Source: Curtobacterium sp. ER1/6 (GTDB lineage: Bacteria; Actinomycetota; Actinomycetes; Actinomycetales; Microbacteriaceae). From it: 64,000 nucleotides of DNA. The DNA lies in contig NZ_MJAK01000004.1 in assembly GCF_001742745.1 (NCBI RefSeq), positions 186,001-250,000 of the forward strand, read 5' to 3'. Each line of letters opens with the position of its first letter. Position 1 is the first letter of the stretch. The position numbers were made by a program, and so were the translations under genes. Shown here in pieces: positions 41,621-50,440 of this stretch. The notes under the pieces were generated by a model. The model was not told the origin of the DNA. It saw only the letters and a list, made by a program, of their open reading frames with translations, and did no database searches.

Positions 41621-42169
41621 ATGACCGCCGAGACGCCGCCCGAACGCGTCGTCGCGCGACTCCGGCCCCACGCCCGCCGGCTGGTCCGCCCGGCCGTCTT
41701 CGTCGTGCTCGTGGCACTCGCCGGGGGCTTCGGCTTCGGCGTCTTCCGGGCGCAGCTCGCCTGGCTCAACGTCGTCGTCGCCGGTCTGACCGTGCTGCTC
41801 GTGGTGCTCGGGGGACTCGTCCCGCTGCTGCGGTGGATGTCCGAGCGGTACGTCGTCACGACCCGGCGGCTCGTCGTGTCGCACGGTCTCGGCACCCGCA
41901 CCCGCCGCGAGCTCCTGCACTCCCGCGGGTACGACGTGACGGTCCGGCGGCAGGGCATGCAGGGGGTGTGGCGCTCGGGCGACGTGCTCGTGTTCCCCGG
42001 CGACGAGCCGCCGCTCGTGCTCGCCGACGTGCCGCACGCCGACCTCGTGGTCGCGGTGCTGCACGACCTCGTCGAGGCGTACGAGGCCCGCCGCCGCCAC
42101 CGCGAACCCGACTGGGACGAGATCGTCGGCGGTCCCGCGCGACCGCCGTGGGGTGACGACCGACGCTGA
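41621..42169 (+). CDS. PH-domain (DUF304) membrane protein
   Basis: A 182-residue protein with two transmembrane helices (AVFVVLVALAGGFGFGVF, VVAGLTVLLVVLGGLVPLL) followed by a bacterial PH-like domain (ERYVVTTRRLVVSHGLGTRT, VWRSGDVLVFPG). An alternative ATG at 41609 overlaps the birA stop. No function is established for this family; it is membrane-bound with the PH domain in the cytoplasm. It is co-transcribed with birA. Confidence 0.8.
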   Translation: MTAETPPERVVARLRPHARRLVRPAVFVVLVALAGGFGFGVFRAQLAWLNVVVAGLTVLLVVLGGLVPLLRWMSERYVVTTRRLVVSHGLGTRTRRELLHSRGYDVTVRRQGMQGVWRSGDVLVFPGDEPPLVLADVPHADLVVAVLHDLVEAYEARRRHREPDWDEIVGGPARPPWGDDRR

Positions 42170-42209
42170 CGTCCTCGACCGAGGATTGGGTTCGTCCCCC
42201 GCGAGCCGG

Positions 42210-42215
42210 TAGCGT
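42210..42215 (+). promoter_or_regulatory. Leaderless -10 hexamer of ugd
   Basis: TAGCGT is followed by six bases and the GTG at 42222. Confidence 0.6.
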
Positions 42216-42221
42216 CGTGCC

Positions 42222-43529
42222 GTGCGTATCTCCGTCATCGGCTGCGGGTACCTCGGTGCCGTGCACGCCGCTTCCATGGCCAAGCTCGGGCACGAGGTCG
42301 TCGCGGTCGACGTCGACCCCGCCAAGATCGAGCGTCTCGCGTCCGGCGACGCCCCGTTCTTCGAACCGGGACTGCCCGAGATCCTGACCGAGGCGCTCGC
42401 CTCCGGGCGCATCCGCTTCACCACGGACATGGCCGAGGTCGCCGGGTCCACGGTGCACTTCCTGGCCGTCGGGACCCCGCAGGGGCCGACCGGTGCCGCG
42501 GACCTCACGTACGTGGACGCCGCCGTCGCCGCGCTGACGCCGCACCTGTCCGCCGGTGAGTTCGTCGTCGGCAAGTCCACGGTGCCGGTGGGCACCGCCG
42601 CCCGGCTCGCCGCCGAGGTCGAGCAGGCCGTGCCGGGAGCGACGCTCGTCTGGAACCCCGAGTTCCTCCGCGAGGGCTTCGCCGTGCAGGACACCATCTC
42701 GCCCGACCGGTTCGTCTACGGCGTCCCCGAGGGCGAGTCCGGCGAGCGGGCCGTCGCCGCGCTCGACGAGGTCTACGCGCAGGCGCTCGCCGCGGGCACG
42801 CCCCGGCTCGTCGTGAACCTGCCCACCGCCGAGCTCGTGAAGATCAGCGCGAACGCGTTCCTCGCCACGAAGATCTCCTTCATCAACGCGATGGCGGAGA
42901 TCGCCGAGGTCGCCGGAGCGGACGTCACGGCGCTCGCCGACGCCATCGGGCACGACGACCGCATCGGTCGCAAGTTCCTCAACGCCGGCCTCGGCTTCGG
43001 TGGCGGCTGCCTGCCGAAGGACATCCGTGCCTTCCAGGCCCGCGCCGACGAACTGGGCGTGGGCGAGTCCCTCGCGTTCCTGGCCGACGTCGACGCCACC
43101 AACCTCCGTCGTCGGGCGCACGTGGTGGACCTTGCGACCGAGCTGCTCGGCGGCTCGGCCTCGGGCAAGCGCGTGGCCGTGCTCGGCCTGGCGTTCAAGC
43201 CGAACTCCGACGACGTCCGCGACTCCCCGGCGCTCGACATCGCGGCGCGACTGCACGAGCTCGGCGCGTCCGTCGCCGCGTACGACCCCGAGGCGGTCGG
43301 CACGGCGCGGCGGCTGCACCCGGAGCTCGACTACGCGGAGTCGGCCACCGCGGCGCTGACCGGGGCGGACCTCGTGCTGGTGCTCACCGAGTGGACGGCG
43401 TTCCGCGAGCTCGACCCGACCGAGGCGGCGTCGCTCGTGGCGGTCCCGGTCGTCGTCGACGGGCGCAACTGCCTCGACCGCGATGCCTGGACGGCCGCCG
43501 GCTTCACCTACCGCGGCATGGGGCGCTGA
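42222..43529 (+). CDS. ugd: UDP-glucose 6-dehydrogenase family protein
   Basis: A 435-residue NAD-dependent dehydrogenase. The Rossmann start MRISVIGCGYLGAVHAASMA, VGTPQGPTGAADL, NPEFLREGFAV, the conserved Lys region TAELVKISANAFLATKISF and the catalytic GFGGGCLPKD (Cys263) are all present, and the C-terminal NAD domain ends the protein. It oxidises UDP-glucose to UDP-glucuronate; GDP-mannose dehydrogenase is a related alternative. The product feeds the surface glycan genes downstream. Confidence 0.92.
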   Translation: MRISVIGCGYLGAVHAASMAKLGHEVVAVDVDPAKIERLASGDAPFFEPGLPEILTEALASGRIRFTTDMAEVAGSTVHFLAVGTPQGPTGAADLTYVDAAVAALTPHLSAGEFVVGKSTVPVGTAARLAAEVEQAVPGATLVWNPEFLREGFAVQDTISPDRFVYGVPEGESGERAVAALDEVYAQALAAGTPRLVVNLPTAELVKISANAFLATKISFINAMAEIAEVAGADVTALADAIGHDDRIGRKFLNAGLGFGGGCLPKDIRAFQARADELGVGESLAFLADVDATNLRRRAHVVDLATELLGGSASGKRVAVLGLAFKPNSDDVRDSPALDIAARLHELGASVAAYDPEAVGTARRLHPELDYAESATAALTGADLVLVLTEWTAFRELDPTEAASLVAVPVVVDGRNCLDRDAWTAAGFTYRGMGR

Positions 43530-43551
43530 GCGCTCCCGCACCCCGACGCGC

Positions 43552-43589
43552 CGACGGCCGGTGACCACCCACGTGGTCGCCGGCCGTCG
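43552..43589. terminator. Bidirectional hairpin terminator after ugd
   Basis: A 17-base stem with one mismatch (CGACGGCCGGTGACCAC on the left) and a CCAC loop, between convergent genes. Confidence 0.8.
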
Positions 43590-43643
43590 GTTCGTCTGTG
43601 TGTCGGTGCGTCTGTGCGTCGCGTCAGATCAGGGCACGTCCCG

Positions 43644-45260
43644 TCAGGCGCGCCGGGGGACGGACGGCTCCCGGTCGGGGTCGGCCAGCCGCGGTACGCC
43701 CGGAGCCCGCGCCACCCGCACGAGCGTCCAGACGCAGCCGGCGGCGACGAGCAGGAGCAGGACACCGACGACGCCGACGGGAACGGGGCCGGCCGCGGCC
43801 CAGCGCTCGAGCCCCGCTGCCGTCACCGGTCCCCGCGCAGCGTTCCAGAACCACGCGGTCACGACCCCGAGCCCGTACCAGCCGAGCACGACCGAACCGA
43901 CGGCGAGCACCGTCGCCAGGACGCCGCGCCCCCGGTCGGTCCGCGGGATGCGACGCCACGCGACGGCGCTCAGCGCGACCAGGCAGACGATCGCGGGGAA
44001 GTAGTAGCGGCCCTGCGTCGCCGCGACGAAGGTCGTCGACAGGTACGCGTGCGCGCTCGTCCACGTCTGGCCGGCGATCAGCAGGGCCGGGAAGACGGCC
44101 AGGCAGAGCACGACCGGGCGGACCGTCGAGCGGCGGAACGCCCAGACCAGCACGACGCCGAGCGCGACCACGGTCAGGACGGCGGTGAGCACGGCACCGA
44201 TGCTGACCTGCGCGCCACCGCCGGGGCTGCCCCAGAACGTGCGGGTGATGGTGCCCCAGCTCACGTCGAGGAAGGTCCGGAGCTCCGGACCCTCGCCGGG
44301 CGGGAACGGCTTCGGCGGGCGGTACTGCTCGTACCCGTTCGGCTGCAGGTGTCCGGTCGTGACGAGGTTGTGCAGCCACCACCACGCGCCGAGGAGGCCC
44401 GAGACGACCATCACGGTCACCGTGCGTCCGACGCGCCGCGCGAGCGGCAGGACGCCCGCGCCGGCGACGAGGACGACCACGGCGACGAACGGGACCGCCG
44501 GGAGCCCCGTCCCCTTGCACCAGACCAGCGCGGCCAGCGCGACCGCGGTGCCGACCAGCGTGCGCCGCCGCAGGTCGCCGGTGAGCATCCGGGTCGCGAG
44601 CCAGGTGACGACGGCACCCAGGAGCATCACCGGGGCGTCGTTCGTCACCGACGACGCGATCGACGCCAGCTGCGGGGTCGCGAACAGCGCGACGGCGCCG
44701 ACGAGGGCGGCACGCGGCGACCGGGTGAGCCGGCGGACGGTCGCCCACGCCAGCAGCGGGAGCGCCGCGGTCCATGCGACGTCCACGAGCCGGAGCACCT
44801 CGATCGCCCGGTCCCACCGCAGGTCGCCGTAGTGCGCGACCCGCAGCGCCGCGGCACCGACGAGGTACGCGGTGGGCGGGTGCTGGGTCATCTGGTCGAC
44901 GGTGTCGCTCGTGCCGGGGGCGGTGGCGAGCAGCTCGGTGACGGTCGACCACGTGGGGGCCGGCCCGGCGGCCTGCTCCTGCTGCGCGGCCGTGACGGCG
45001 TCGAGGATGCGCAGGTCTCCCGGGGGCGCCCACGCGTTCCCGAGCGCCAGCTGCACCGTGGCGTCGACGTGTGCGCGTTCGTCCGGCGCCTGGAACACGG
45101 GGACGACGAGGGCCCAGACGACGAGCCAGAGCGTGAAGGTCACCGTGACGACGGCGACGGCCACGCGTTCCCAGGCGGCGACCGCCGGGTGCGTCGCGCC
45201 GCTCGCGGGAGTCACCGTCGCGGCGGTCGGCGTGGGCTCGGGGACTCGTGTCGACGTCAC
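43644..45260 (-). CDS. Large multi-pass membrane protein (DUF2142-like)
   Basis: A 538-residue protein with about 11-12 transmembrane helices. The first loop PVFQAPDERAHVDATVQLAL has the Asp-Glu-x-x-His of DUF2142/PMT-like proteins, and QMTQHPPTAYLVGAAAL is a second family mark. Such proteins resemble GT-C glycosyltransferases that use polyprenyl-linked sugars, so a role in exporting or modifying surface glycans is likely; the substrate is unknown. Paralogues are at 55889 and 58554. The GTG start follows TACCGT by six bases. Confidence 0.8.
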   Translation of the reverse strand: MTSTRVPEPTPTAATVTPASGATHPAVAAWERVAVAVVTVTFTLWLVVWALVVPVFQAPDERAHVDATVQLALGNAWAPPGDLRILDAVTAAQQEQAAGPAPTWSTVTELLATAPGTSDTVDQMTQHPPTAYLVGAAALRVAHYGDLRWDRAIEVLRLVDVAWTAALPLLAWATVRRLTRSPRAALVGAVALFATPQLASIASSVTNDAPVMLLGAVVTWLATRMLTGDLRRRTLVGTAVALAALVWCKGTGLPAVPFVAVVVLVAGAGVLPLARRVGRTVTVMVVSGLLGAWWWLHNLVTTGHLQPNGYEQYRPPKPFPPGEGPELRTFLDVSWGTITRTFWGSPGGGAQVSIGAVLTAVLTVVALGVVLVWAFRRSTVRPVVLCLAVFPALLIAGQTWTSAHAYLSTTFVAATQGRYYFPAIVCLVALSAVAWRRIPRTDRGRGVLATVLAVGSVVLGWYGLGVVTAWFWNAARGPVTAAGLERWAAAGPVPVGVVGVLLLLVAAGCVWTLVRVARAPGVPRLADPDREPSVPRRA

Positions 45261-45266
45261 GCTCCA

Positions 45267-45272
45267 ACGGTA
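45267..45272 (-). promoter_or_regulatory. Leaderless -10 hexamer of the DUF2142-like gene
   Basis: On the reverse strand TACCGT is followed by six bases (TGGAGC) and the GTG at 45260. The six bases also contain GGAG, so a Shine-Dalgarno reading is possible. Confidence 0.45.
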
Positions 45273-45308
45273 CCGGGGTGTGCGACGGCTCCGCGCGGGC
45301 GGCCCGTG

Positions 45309-45809
45309 TCAGACGCCGGTCGAGACGCGGTTGCCCTGGGTGTCCGGCCGTGCCGGGTCGGCCGTGGCGTCGACGGCCCGGTCGGCGCGGTCGGGGTGGT
45401 AGACCCAGACCTTGTACAGCCAGAACCGGAACGCCGTGCCGAGGGCCAGGCCGATGACGTTGCCCGAGACGTTGTCGGCCAGCGCCGAGGTCAGTCCGAG
45501 CACGTAGTGGGAGACGCCCAGGCATCCGAGCGAGATGACCATCCCGCCCAGCGAGACGACGACGAACTCGACGCCCTCGCGGGTGGCGACCGCGCGTCGC
45601 TGGTCGCGGAACGTCCAGTAGCGGTTGCCCATCCAGTTCACGAAGATCGCGACCACCGTGGACGCGACCTTGGCCCAGAAGGGACCCGAGTGGACCTCGT
45701 CCGGGCTGAGCACCGTGGCGCGCAGCACGTTGAAGATCGTGAAGTCCACGACGAAGCCGACCGCACCGACGACACCGAAGCGCGCCAGTTGTGCAATGAG
45801 TCGCCGCAC
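45309..45809 (-). CDS. GtrA family membrane protein
   Basis: A 166-residue protein with four transmembrane helices. The family start RFGVVGAVGFVVDFTIFNVL and FVNWMGNRYWTFRDQRR are diagnostic of GtrA, small membrane proteins that support transfer of polyprenyl-linked sugars. GTG start with GGAG upstream. It is followed on the same strand by the DUF2142-like gene, with which it probably works, and it diverges from purK. Confidence 0.88.
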   Translation of the reverse strand: MRRLIAQLARFGVVGAVGFVVDFTIFNVLRATVLSPDEVHSGPFWAKVASTVVAIFVNWMGNRYWTFRDQRRAVATREGVEFVVVSLGGMVISLGCLGVSHYVLGLTSALADNVSGNVIGLALGTAFRFWLYKVWVYHPDRADRAVDATADPARPDTQGNRVSTGV

Positions 45810-45950
45810 GGTGTCTCCAGGGTCCGTAGAGTTGTCGCTGACCGTGCAGGGCACGGGCCGCGTCGCGCTCGCGAGGGCGCCGGCGGCGAAGACCGAGTCT
45901 AGACAGAGCGTGCTCGCCGGACGGTGGGAACGACGGAGGGAACACTCAGC

Positions 45951-47087
45951 ATGGCGTTGCGCGTCGGGGTCGTCGGTGGGGGACAGCTGGCACGGATGAT
46001 GGTGCCCGCGGCGGTCGAGCTCGGCCTCGACATCCGGGTCCTGGCGGAGGGTCCGGACATGTCGGCGGCCATAGCCGCCACCGCCGAGGGCGACTACCAC
46101 GACGCCGACACGGTGCTGTCGTTCGCGCGCGAGGTCGACGTCGTCACGTTCGACCACGAGCACGTGCCGCAGGACGTCCTGCGGGCGCTGGAGGACGCCG
46201 GCGTCGCCGTGCGCCCGGGTCCCCAGGCGCTGGCGGTCGCCCAGGACAAGATCGAGATGCGGCGACGGCTCAGCGAGCTCGGCGTCCCCGTCCCGGACTG
46301 GGCCGCGGTGCACGACGCCGCCGAGCTCGGGCGCTTCCTGGCGGGACACGGGGGACGCGCGGTGGTGAAGACGCCGCGCGGCGGCTACGACGGCAAGGGC
46401 GTCCGGGTCGTCACGGACGCCGCCGACGTCGAGGACTGGTTCTCCGCCGTCGCGGAGGCCGCCGGCGAGCAGGCCCTGCTGGTGGAGGAGCTCGTCCCCT
46501 TCACCCGCGAGCTCGCGCAGTCCGTCGCCCGACGTCCCTCGGGTGAGGTCGTCGCCTGGCCGCTGGTCGAGACCGTGCAGCGCGACGGCGTGTGCGCCGA
46601 GGTCGTGGCCCCCGCGCCGGACAGCGCCGGGCGGCTGGCCGACGCAGCCGAGGACCTGGCCGTCCGGATCGCCGAGGAACTCGGGGTGACCGGCGTCCTC
46701 GCCGTGGAGCTGTTCCAGACCCCGGACGAGCGGATCCTGGTGAACGAACTCGCGATGCGTCCGCACAACACGGGTCACTGGACGATCGACGGTGCGACGA
46801 CGAGTCAGTTCGAGCAGCACCTGCGCGCGGTGCTCGACCTGCCGCTCGGGGCGACGGGCACACACCGGCGGGCCGCGGTCATGATCAACGTGCTCGGCGG
46901 CCCCGCCGACGGCGACCTGGCGGCGCGGTACCCGGCCGCCCTCGCCGACCACCCCGAGGCGAAGTTCCACTTCTACGGCAAGGCCCCGCGTCCCGGTCGG
47001 AAGATCGGGCACGTGACGGTCATCGGTGACGACGTCGACGACGTCGCCTACCGAGCACGCGCGGCGGCGGCGCACTTCGACGACTGA
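45951..47087 (+). CDS. purK: N5-carboxyaminoimidazole ribonucleotide synthase
   Basis: A 378-residue ATP-grasp enzyme of purine synthesis. Motifs are VGVVGGGQLARMMVPAAVEL at the start, the ATP site VKTPRGGYDGKGVRVV, LLVEELVPFTRELAQSVAR, and the metal site NELAMRPHNTGHWTIDGA. It makes N5-CAIR from AIR, bicarbonate and ATP, which PurE (at 49860) converts to CAIR. The ATG is chosen over an upstream start because GGAGGG lies about 10 nt before it. Confidence 0.95.
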   Translation: MALRVGVVGGGQLARMMVPAAVELGLDIRVLAEGPDMSAAIAATAEGDYHDADTVLSFAREVDVVTFDHEHVPQDVLRALEDAGVAVRPGPQALAVAQDKIEMRRRLSELGVPVPDWAAVHDAAELGRFLAGHGGRAVVKTPRGGYDGKGVRVVTDAADVEDWFSAVAEAAGEQALLVEELVPFTRELAQSVARRPSGEVVAWPLVETVQRDGVCAEVVAPAPDSAGRLADAAEDLAVRIAEELGVTGVLAVELFQTPDERILVNELAMRPHNTGHWTIDGATTSQFEQHLRAVLDLPLGATGTHRRAAVMINVLGGPADGDLAARYPAALADHPEAKFHFYGKAPRPGRKIGHVTVIGDDVDDVAYRARAAAAHFDD

Positions 47088-47215
47088 CGTCGTCGTTCGC
47101 GGTGTCCGCAGGACGGCGGACACCCGCTCGGGTGCCACCCGATCTGGCGAGTGGTCGGGTGGTCCTCGAAGTGGTGTCCTGGGTGCTCCGTCCGACCGCA
47201 CCCAGGGAGCCCACC

Positions 47216-48676
47216 ATGCGCCGCCCGCGACGCTCCGCCGACCGCACCTCGACCGTCCTCGGGACCGCCGCCGCGGTCGCCGCGTTCGCGACCCTCGCCG
47301 CCGGAGTGCTCACGGCTCCGCCGGCGGTCGCGGCCACCGACGTCCGGACGCTGACCGCGGCCCAGCTGTACGGTGCCGGGCCGTACCGCTCGGACACGAG
47401 CGAGGCCGCACGGGCCGCGACCGCGCTCGCCGCGACCGACCCCGCCGGGGCCGCCGCCGCGCGGACGATCGCGACGTACCCGGTGGCGACGTGGCTCGGG
47501 GACTGGACGACGGGGTCGACGCTCGACCGGACGATCGACGCGGCCCTCGCCGGGGCTGCGGAGGACGGCACGACACCGGTCTTCGTGACCTACGCGATCC
47601 CGCACCGTGACTGTGGCGGCTACTCCGCGGGTGGCTTCGACGAGCCGACCTACACCGCGTGGGTGGACCGGATCGCGACGCGGCTCGCCGGACACCGCGC
47701 TGCGGTCGTCGTCGAGCCGGACTCGCTCGCGATGCTCAGCAACAGCGCGTGCGATGCGCGGCTCGGACAGGAGCGCACCAGGATCCTGTCGCGCGAGGTC
47801 GACGCCTTCGCCGCGGCCGGCGTCGCGGCGTACCTCGACGCCGGGAACTCCAACTGGGTCCAGCCCACGACGATGGCCGCACGGCTCGACGCCGCCGGGG
47901 TGCGGAAGGCCCGTGGGTTCTTCACGAACGTCGCGAACTACTACCCGACCGCCCAGGAACAGGCCTACGCCGAGCAGGTGTCCGCCGCGACCGGTGGGTC
48001 GCACTACGTGATCGACACCTCGCGGAACGGGCAGGGCTGGCGGGGGACGTGGTGCAACGGGCCCGGAGCCGGACTCGGCACCACGCCGCGCGTCGTCGGG
48101 GACGGCAGTCGGCTGGACGCGCTGCTCTGGGTGAAGACCCCGGGAGCGAGCGACGGCACGTGCGGCGGGGGACCGGCCGCGGGGAAGTGGTGGTCGTCGT
48201 TCGCGCAGGGCCTGGTCGCGAACGCACGGCTCGGGACGCCGGTCCCGGCACCCGCACCGACCGCGACGCCGGCGCCCTCCGCGAAGACGACGCCGGCGCC
48301 CTCCGCGAAGACGACCCCGAAGCCCTCGCCGAAGCCGAAGGCGGGCCCGGCGCCGAAGGTCCGTCCCACCGCCCACCGGGACCGGGCCACGTCGCCCGCA
48401 GCCCGGCAGGTCAGCGTCAGCGGCTGGGCCTTCGACCGTGACGACCCGCGCAGCGCCGTGTCCGTCCGGATCACGGTCGACGGCCGGCTGGTCGCGACGA
48501 CCGCGGCGAACGGGTCGCGCCCCGACGTCGACCGGGCGTTCGGGGTCGGGACGGCGCACGGGTTCCGCGCGACGGTCGCCGCCGCGAGCGGGAAGCGCAC
48601 GGTCTGCCTGACCGCCGTCGGGGTCGGCGAGGGCGGCAACACGGACCTGGGCTGCGTCGCGGTCACGGTCCGCTGA
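47216..48676 (+). CDS. Secreted GH6 family glycosidase (cellulase-type) with a C-terminal beta domain
   Basis: A 486-residue secreted enzyme. An N-terminal signal sequence (RTSTVLGTAAAVAAFATLA) ends near AVAATDV. The catalytic domain follows the GH6 pattern: YPVATWLGDW, FVTYAIPHRDCGGYSAGG (catalytic Asp), VVVEPDSLAMLSNSAC (second Asp), YLDAGNSNWV, YVIDTSRNGQGW, WCNGPGAGLG and LWVKTPGASDGTC. A Pro/Ala/Lys linker (residues about 345-385) carries two copies of TPAPSAKT. A C-terminal strand-rich domain of about 95 residues (VSVSGWAFDRDDPRSAV) may bind the wall or glycan. It probably cuts beta-1,4-glucan outside the cell. It lies between purK and purE. Confidence 0.88.
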   Translation: MRRPRRSADRTSTVLGTAAAVAAFATLAAGVLTAPPAVAATDVRTLTAAQLYGAGPYRSDTSEAARAATALAATDPAGAAAARTIATYPVATWLGDWTTGSTLDRTIDAALAGAAEDGTTPVFVTYAIPHRDCGGYSAGGFDEPTYTAWVDRIATRLAGHRAAVVVEPDSLAMLSNSACDARLGQERTRILSREVDAFAAAGVAAYLDAGNSNWVQPTTMAARLDAAGVRKARGFFTNVANYYPTAQEQAYAEQVSAATGGSHYVIDTSRNGQGWRGTWCNGPGAGLGTTPRVVGDGSRLDALLWVKTPGASDGTCGGGPAAGKWWSSFAQGLVANARLGTPVPAPAPTATPAPSAKTTPAPSAKTTPKPSPKPKAGPAPKVRPTAHRDRATSPAARQVSVSGWAFDRDDPRSAVSVRITVDGRLVATTAANGSRPDVDRAFGVGTAHGFRATVAAASGKRTVCLTAVGVGEGGNTDLGCVAVTVR

Positions 48677-48734
48677 ACCGCGCCCGAGCGTCCCGCGACG
48701 CGGAGCCCGCTGCCCGGTGCGGCAGGATGGCCGC

Positions 48735-49850
48735 ATGTCGAACGCCCTCGTCCGCCGAGCCGTCGGCCGTCTGCGCCGCACCCTGACCGGCATCCGGTCG
48801 GTCCCGGACCCCGCTCGCCCACCCGTGGTGGGGTACGTCGTGGCCGGGGCGGACGGTGCCCACCCGGCCTCCGCGCACGTTCGTGTGGTGCGCCGTACCG
48901 AGCACCTCGCCGCCAGCGGCGTGGCCGAGGTCCGGCAGGTCGACCCGTCGGCGGTCCTCGACGGCACCGACACGACGGCGTACCGCTCGGTGCTCGTGCA
49001 ACGCGACGCCCTGCGCTCCGACCTCGTCGAGCCGTTCCTCACGGCCTTGCGGGCCAGGGCCGTCCGCGTCGTCGCCGAGGTGGACGACGACTTCTTCACT
49101 GCATCCGGCCGCGACCGGCTGGCACGGGCGGAGTACGACCCGGACCGCCTGGCCTCGATCGACGCCCTGGTCCGCGCCGCGGACACCGTGGTGGTCAGCA
49201 CCGACGAGCTCGACCGCCTGGTCCGGCCGATCGCCCGGCAGACGGTCGTCGTGCCGAACGCCCTCGACCCCACGCTGTGGACGGTGGCCGCCGACGGGTC
49301 CGACCAGGAGACCGACGACGACCGGCCCACGGGGGAGCACCGCGTCCTCTACATGGGCACGCTCACGCACGCCGCGGACCTCGCCCTGCTCCGCGACGTG
49401 TTCACCGACCTGGTGGCCGCGGACGGGTTGCCGGTCCGGCTCGAGGTGATCGGCGTCACCGAGGACGCCGACGGCGGCTGGTACCGGCGGATCGAGGTAC
49501 CGGACGGGCACTACCCGGCGTTCGCCCGCTGGCTCGTGACGCACCGTCGCCGGTGGCGGGCCGGGGTCGCCCCGCTCGAGGACGCGGTCTTCAACCGGGC
49601 CAAGAGCGACCTCAAGGCGATCGAGTACACCGCGCTCGACCTGCCCGCGGTGGTGTCGGACCGGCCGTCCTACCGCCTCGCCGGCCAGCACGGTGTCACG
49701 ACCGTGCCCGACGACCCGGCTGCGTGGCGGGCCGCCGTCGTCGCTGCCGTCGCCCGCGGTCACGCCGATCCCGCCGCCGCCGCGTGGGTGCGCGACGGAC
49801 GCTTCGTCGGGCGCGACGGCGACGCCTGGCGCGACCTGCTGCTCGGCTAG
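48735..49850 (+). CDS. Glycosyltransferase (GT4-like)
   Basis: A 371-residue soluble GT-B-type protein. Marks are HPASAHVRVVRRTEHLAASG, VVAEVDDDFFTASG, VVVSTDELDRLVRPI with PNALD, and GVAPLEDAVFNRAKSDLKAI (the donor-binding loop with E-Y-T-A-L). It has no transmembrane helix and probably works at the membrane face. The start ATG is preceded by CAGGAT six bases upstream, a weak leaderless signal. Its donor and acceptor are not known; its neighbours suggest a surface polysaccharide. Confidence 0.75.
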   Translation: MSNALVRRAVGRLRRTLTGIRSVPDPARPPVVGYVVAGADGAHPASAHVRVVRRTEHLAASGVAEVRQVDPSAVLDGTDTTAYRSVLVQRDALRSDLVEPFLTALRARAVRVVAEVDDDFFTASGRDRLARAEYDPDRLASIDALVRAADTVVVSTDELDRLVRPIARQTVVVPNALDPTLWTVAADGSDQETDDDRPTGEHRVLYMGTLTHAADLALLRDVFTDLVAADGLPVRLEVIGVTEDADGGWYRRIEVPDGHYPAFARWLVTHRRRWRAGVAPLEDAVFNRAKSDLKAIEYTALDLPAVVSDRPSYRLAGQHGVTTVPDDPAAWRAAVVAAVARGHADPAAAAWVRDGRFVGRDGDAWRDLLLG

Positions 49851-49853
49851 GCT
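49848..49853 (+). promoter_or_regulatory. Leaderless -10 hexamer of purE
   Basis: TAGGCT, whose TAG is the stop codon of the preceding gene, is followed by six bases and the GTG at 49860. The promoter thus sits at the very end of the upstream gene. Confidence 0.6.
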
Positions 49854-49859
49854 CGTGCC

Positions 49860-50369
49860 GTGACCGACACCGCAGCCGCCCAGCCCCTCGTCTCGATCAT
49901 CATGGGTTCGGACTCGGACTGGCCGACCATGCGGGCCGCCGCCGAGACGCTCGAGCAGCTCGACGTACCGTTCGAGGCGGACGTCGTGTCGGCCCACCGC
50001 ACCCCCGACAAGATGGTCCGCTACGCCCGCGCCGCCGCCGGACGGGGCATCCGTGTGGTGATCGCCGGTGCCGGCGGGGCAGCGCACCTCCCGGGCATGG
50101 TCGCGTCGATGACCACGCTGCCCGTCATCGGCGTGCCGGTGCAGCTGGCCCGGCTCGACGGCCTCGACTCCCTGCTCTCGATCGTCCAGATGCCGGCCGG
50201 CATCCCGGTGGCGACCGTGGCGATCAACGGCGCCGCGAACGCCGGCCTGCTGGCCGCCCGCATCATCGGGTCGTCCGAGCCGGTCGTCGCCGAGCGGCTG
50301 GCCGCACACGCCCTCGAGCTGGAGCAGCTCGTCGAGGAGAAGGCGACCCGGCTGCGCGACGCGCTCTAG
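49860..50369 (+). CDS. purE: N5-carboxyaminoimidazole ribonucleotide mutase
   Basis: A 169-residue class I PurE. The motifs [24 protein letters not shown] (catalytic His) and [17 protein letters not shown] are complete. It converts N5-CAIR to CAIR in purine synthesis. In many actinobacteria purE and purK are adjacent; here a GH6 gene and a glycosyltransferase gene separate them, and purE has its own leaderless promoter. Confidence 0.96.
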   Translation: MTDTAAAQPLVSIIMGSDSDWPTMRAAAETLEQLDVPFEADVVSAHRTPDKMVRYARAAAGRGIRVVIAGAGGAAHLPGMVASMTTLPVIGVPVQLARLDGLDSLLSIVQMPAGIPVATVAINGAANAGLLAARIIGSSEPVVAERLAAHALELEQLVEEKATRLRDAL

Positions 50370-50440
50370 CCCGCACGCCGAGCGGCAGGATCGTCGACGG
50401 CGGGTACCGAGGGCGGGCGTCGTCGGCGCGTGCCGTCCAC

